A DNA stretch of 64,000 bases from Clostridia bacterium (lineage in GTDB: Bacteria > Bacillota > Clostridia > TANB77 > CAG-508). The notes under the pieces are model-generated. The model had not been told where the DNA came from, did not search any database, and was given only the letters and a program-made list of their open reading frames with translations. Shown here in pieces: positions 61,300-64,000 of this stretch (the first letter of the stretch is position 1; the number at the start of each line of letters is the position of its first letter). The stretch spans positions 99,831 to 163,830 of the forward strand of contig JAFTJF010000011.1 of assembly GCA_017456555.1 (NCBI GenBank), given 5' to 3'. A program made the translations under genes and the position numbers.

Positions 61300-63027
61300 A
61301 TGTTAGAGTATTTACTATATTTATCATTAAAAATTGAGCCTATATTTTATAAAATTATATATATGTCAATAATTGCAACATTTGTTGGAATTGCGATATT
61401 GATTATTAGAGAAACATTAAAAAAACAAATATCACCAACTTGGATTAGTAGAATATGGTTTGTATTTATAATTTGTTTGATTATACCAATACAAATAAAA
61501 AGTCCAATTAGTATTTATAATTATATTCCAATAAGTGAAGATTCAATAAATTATTCATTAGACGAATTTATAAAATATGAAAGAATAAGCTTTTCTAAAA
61601 ATTCAGCAAAAGAAATATTAGAAAAAATGGAAGTAAGTGCTGATGTAGAAACTAAAACAGAATTTCCAAATGTGATTACAGAAAATGAGAGTTCAGATAT
61701 TATTTCAAATAGTTATAGAATAAGACAATTTATTCCAATAATATGGGGATTAATCGTTATTACTGCAATTTTTGCATACATATTAACTTATATTGCATTT
61801 GAGTTTAAAATACGAAAATATAAATCTAAAAATGAAAAAATTGAATTAATATTAAAAAAATGCAAAGAGGAATTAAAAATAAAAAGTAAAATAAAACTTA
61901 TTCAACAAGATATTATTGAAATGCCAGCATTATTTGGAATATTTAATATGAGGATATTAGTTAATGATAATATATTGAATTTGTCTGATAAAGAAATTAG
62001 ATATGTATTTATGCATGAATTATGTCATTATAAAAGAAAAGACAATATTCTTAATATATTGATAACTATGTTGAGAGTAATATATTTCTTTAATCCAATA
62101 ATATGGATTTCATTAAATGTAATAAAAAATGATTTGGAACTTGCAACTGATGAACTCGCAATGAAAAACGAAAATAAAGAAAGTCAAAAAGAATATAGCA
62201 AAACTCTTGTAAAATTATCAGTAATTAATTCAGATAAATTTTTGATTCAAACTTTATGTGTAACAGATAATAAGAAAAATTTAGAAAGAAGGATTGATAG
62301 TATTAAAAAAATAGAAAAGTTTAAAGGAAAAAGAAATATTATATGTTTAACAAGTATAGTAATCGCTATAGGATTGATTATAATATTTGGAACAAAAGGT
62401 GATAAAAGTTTAGAACAAAGAGATATAATAGAATTATACAACAAAGTCCAAAGTATAGATAATATTAGTTATCAAATAAAAAATGTATCTTATGATGCAG
62501 ATGGAATTGAAAATATTTTAGTAGAAAATAGCTATATGAAAGGAAATGAGTATGTTAGATATACAAGTGATTCAAATTCATTAATAACAAGCGAATATGT
62601 TAATTTTTACAATAAAGAACAAATGATAATATATCATAAAGAAAAAGAAATTTTAAAGAAAAATATAATAGAAAAACATGATATATATGATTTACTTGCT
62701 TATAAATATGATTTTTATAGAGATGATTCGAACTATAATTATACATATGTTGGAGAAGAAATAATAAATAACATAGAGTGTTATAAATTTAAGTATAAAC
62801 AAATGTTGCCAGATACGGAAGAAATTTATTGGATGGATAAAAATACTGGTATTATAATTAGACTTGAAGAATATAATGAAGGAAAATTATTTAAAGTTGA
62901 AGAATGTAAATATGAGATAAATAGTGTTACAGAAGGGTTGATTGACGCACAAATAGATTTATTTATAGAGTACGAAAATGACAAAAATAATATAAAAACA
63001 AACGGCGAAAGAATCGCCGTTCGTTAG
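61300..63027 (+). CDS. M56 family (BlaR1-like) sensor metallopeptidase
   Basis: 575 residues. Membrane helices near 15-45, 50-70, 145-170 and 345-365; the zinc motif HELCH is at 239-243 with the distal Glu in LELATDEL near 288. This is the gluzincin domain that would cleave the adjacent repressor. The extracellular C-terminal part (about 370-575) is not a penicillin-binding domain; it looks like a LolA/outer-membrane-lipoprotein-type beta fold (CYKFKYKQMLPDTEEIYWMDKNTG), so the signal is probably not a beta-lactam. The last residues (GERIAVR) are encoded within the terminator hairpin. Confidence 0.88.
   Translation: MLEYLLYLSLKIEPIFYKIIYMSIIATFVGIAILIIRETLKKQISPTWISRIWFVFIICLIIPIQIKSPISIYNYIPISEDSINYSLDEFIKYERISFSKNSAKEILEKMEVSADVETKTEFPNVITENESSDIISNSYRIRQFIPIIWGLIVITAIFAYILTYIAFEFKIRKYKSKNEKIELILKKCKEELKIKSKIKLIQQDIIEMPALFGIFNMRILVNDNILNLSDKEIRYVFMHELCHYKRKDNILNILITMLRVIYFFNPIIWISLNVIKNDLELATDELAMKNENKESQKEYSKTLVKLSVINSDKFLIQTLCVTDNKKNLERRIDSIKKIEKFKGKRNIICLTSIVIAIGLIIIFGTKGDKSLEQRDIIELYNKVQSIDNISYQIKNVSYDADGIENILVENSYMKGNEYVRYTSDSNSLITSEYVNFYNKEQMIIYHKEKEILKKNIIEKHDIYDLLAYKYDFYRDDSNYNYTYVGEEIINNIECYKFKYKQMLPDTEEIYWMDKNTGIIIRLEEYNEGKLFKVEECKYEINSVTEGLIDAQIDLFIEYENDKNNIKTNGERIAVR
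63001..63021. terminator. terminator overlapping the M56 gene end and the convergent gene
   Basis: AACGGCGA (63001-63008) and TCGCCGTT (63014-63021) form a perfect stem inside the last codons of the M56 gene. On the minus strand it lies 25 bp beyond the end of the secreted-protein gene. Confidence 0.7.
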
Positions 63028-63524
63028 AGGTGGATGTAAAGATTTTAATAGTAAATGTTAAAAGCTAACATGTAAGTGGAATTGCTTTTGTATGGTTCGA
63101 ATACAACTCTATAATTTCTTCCTGGTGTTAAAGTTAACATTGCTCGAGGAGAAGTTGTATTTAAATGAAGCAAATTTACAGCACCCATTCTTCTTCCGGT
63201 ATCCCGATCATAAAATGTCATCGTTCCTTCTTGGCGATTAGTTGCATCTTCATAAAAATATGAAACCGTAATTAAATATGTGTCGGTGTCTGTACCTTCG
63301 TCAATATCATCCAAAGAAAAGTAATAGGTTCTGGAACCCGTTACATAGTCCATTGTGTCATCAGAAGCAAGAATTGTGGTCCTTGCTTCTGCAGCACTGA
63401 CATTGATAGTAGCAAAGGAACTAATACATATAATTGCTACAAGAAAGAGTATGTTCAACCGACGAAATGTAACTTTGTTTTGCATAATGATTACCTCCAT
63501 TAATTAAAATGCATCCACCTCTAA
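63024..63524. repeat. 13-bp inverted repeats framing a single gene
   Basis: TTAGAGGTGGATG at 63024-63036 and its exact reverse complement at 63512-63524 enclose the minus-strand gene 63045-63485. No transposase is present between them. Confidence 0.7.
63045..63485 (-). CDS. GC-richer secreted protein of unknown function (146 aa)
   Basis: A signal peptide (NKVTFRRLNILFLVAIICI and on, cleavage probably after VSAAEA near 31) precedes a beta-rich domain of about 115 residues with YYFSLDDIDEGTDTDTYLIT and MTFYDRDTGRRMGAVNL and ALTL-type strands, like a small extracellular beta-sandwich. No catalytic motif. The ATG at 63485 follows GGAGGTAATC; five upstream codons to 63500 are an alternative. Richer in G+C than neighbours and framed by 13-bp inverted repeats. 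Confidence 0.72.
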   Translation of the reverse strand: MQNKVTFRRLNILFLVAIICISSFATINVSAAEARTTILASDDTMDYVTGSRTYYFSLDDIDEGTDTDTYLITVSYFYEDATNRQEGTMTFYDRDTGRRMGAVNLLHLNTTSPRAMLTLTPGRNYRVVFEPYKSNSTYMLAFNIYY

Positions 63525-63670
63525 ACACTTTGTCGTCTCAAATTTATTTGTATGACTAAAAAGTGCTAATGCTATAAAGCATTGAAAAAAGTATAATAAC
63601 TTTTTTTATATAAATCAATAATAAGTTAATAAAAGAAAGAATAAATAAATAAAAGTAAAAGGAAAATAAT

Positions 63671-64000
63671 ATGGGAAAAGAAATGAGAAAAATAATTGAT
63701 GAATTAATTTTTATAGGATATAACATAAAACATATTGGAACTTTAATGATGGCTGAATGTATAAAAATAATAATATCTTCTCCGAATATAGATATTATTA
63801 ATGATTTAGAAAATAATGTATATTCAATAATAGCTGAAAAATATAAGACTAATATTAAAGCTGTAAAGGGAAATTTGGTTAATGCAACAAACTATATGTA
63901 TAATATGAGTGATTTTTCTAGAATACAAGAATATTTTGGATTTTATGAAGATACGAAACCAACTCCCAAAGTTGTAATTAATACAGTGTTAAGAAAAATT
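63671..64000 (+). CDS. Spo0A C-terminal-like domain protein (3' truncated by window)
   Basis: Starts at ATG 63671 after AAAGGAAAAT and is still open at 64000 (110 codons). The sequence GYNIKHIGTLMMAECIKIII, then NNVYSIIAEKYKTNIKAVKGNLVNATNYMY, follows the pattern of the Spo0A DNA-binding domain (H-IG-PAHIKGY, YP-IA-KY-T---VE-AIRHAIE). There is no receiver domain before it, so it is not a normal Spo0A but an orphan effector-domain protein. Confidence 0.65.
   Translation, partial: MGKEMRKIIDELIFIGYNIKHIGTLMMAECIKIIISSPNIDIINDLENNVYSIIAEKYKTNIKAVKGNLVNATNYMYNMSDFSRIQEYFGFYEDTKPTPKVVINTVLRKI

Noticed and set aside
63024..63524. Insertion sequence
   Set aside because: No transposase between the inverted repeats and no obvious target-site duplication; kept only as a finding on the repeats.

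Overview
The window is a very AT-rich chromosome segment (roughly a quarter G+C) with low-GC Firmicutes / Clostridia gene content: MutL with an endonuclease motif, SepF and DivIVA, SpoIIIE/FtsK, RemA, ThyX, a BlaI-M56 pair and a Spo0A-C-like domain. Strong TTGACA/TATAAT promoters, AGGAGG ribosome binding sites and frequent GTG/TTG starts fit an uncultured gut-type clostridium. No rRNA or CRISPR array was seen.

Housekeeping blocks. 1-7925: end of ogt, mutL-miaA-HlyD-like, sepF-divIVA, rsmD and a coiled-coil protein. 8045-18339: ftsK, a helical protein of unknown role, a beta-CASP nuclease, a 54-residue membrane protein, a GH15-like hydrolase, radA and a membrane-anchored cyclophilin. 18398-24566: a prepilin-like surface protein, then ylxM-ffh-rpsP-khpA-rimM-trmD-rplS and two identical tRNA-Gly genes. 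38451-49048: Rsm22-like methyltransferase, a DMT transporter, an HD hydrolase, tsaE / tsaB-rimI and a Lon-like protease. 49248-58239: a DapB-fold dehydrogenase, double-length ThyX, a HIT protein, tRNA-Asn with a truncated copy beside it, rsmE, yicC, remA, rpoZ and gmk. 58372-63027: an ECF sigma / anti-sigma / membrane protein operon and a BlaI-M56 pair with two BlaI-type operators. The window ends inside a Spo0A-C-like gene.

Mobile element. A roughly 10 kb integrative mobilizable element lies between 26156 and 36137, inserted at the 3' end of a tRNA-Gly and bounded by an 18/20 direct repeat. On the minus strand it has a MobV relaxase, an excisionase-like HTH protein and a tyrosine integrase that probably starts at ATA. 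On the plus strand it carries a two-gene membrane cassette, a type II restriction-modification pair (Bsp6I-like nuclease plus C5 methyltransferase) and an OLD-like ATPase-TOPRIM nuclease. Its 1.3 kb non-coding core holds phased A-tracts, a candidate oriT, serial hairpins and two copies of a three-palindrome array. Spacing (21 and 92 bp) is identical in the two copies, and the arm sequence changes in concert from TTGC/GCAA to CTGC/GCAG. This is the least explained signal in the window.

A second theme is six solitary genes that are visibly GC-richer than their surroundings (25206, 36914, 41772, 44703, 50414, 63045). Most are on the minus strand, have their own promoter and a strong hairpin terminator, and interrupt native gene order. 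One splits tsaE from tsaB-rimI and another is framed by 13-bp inverted repeats.
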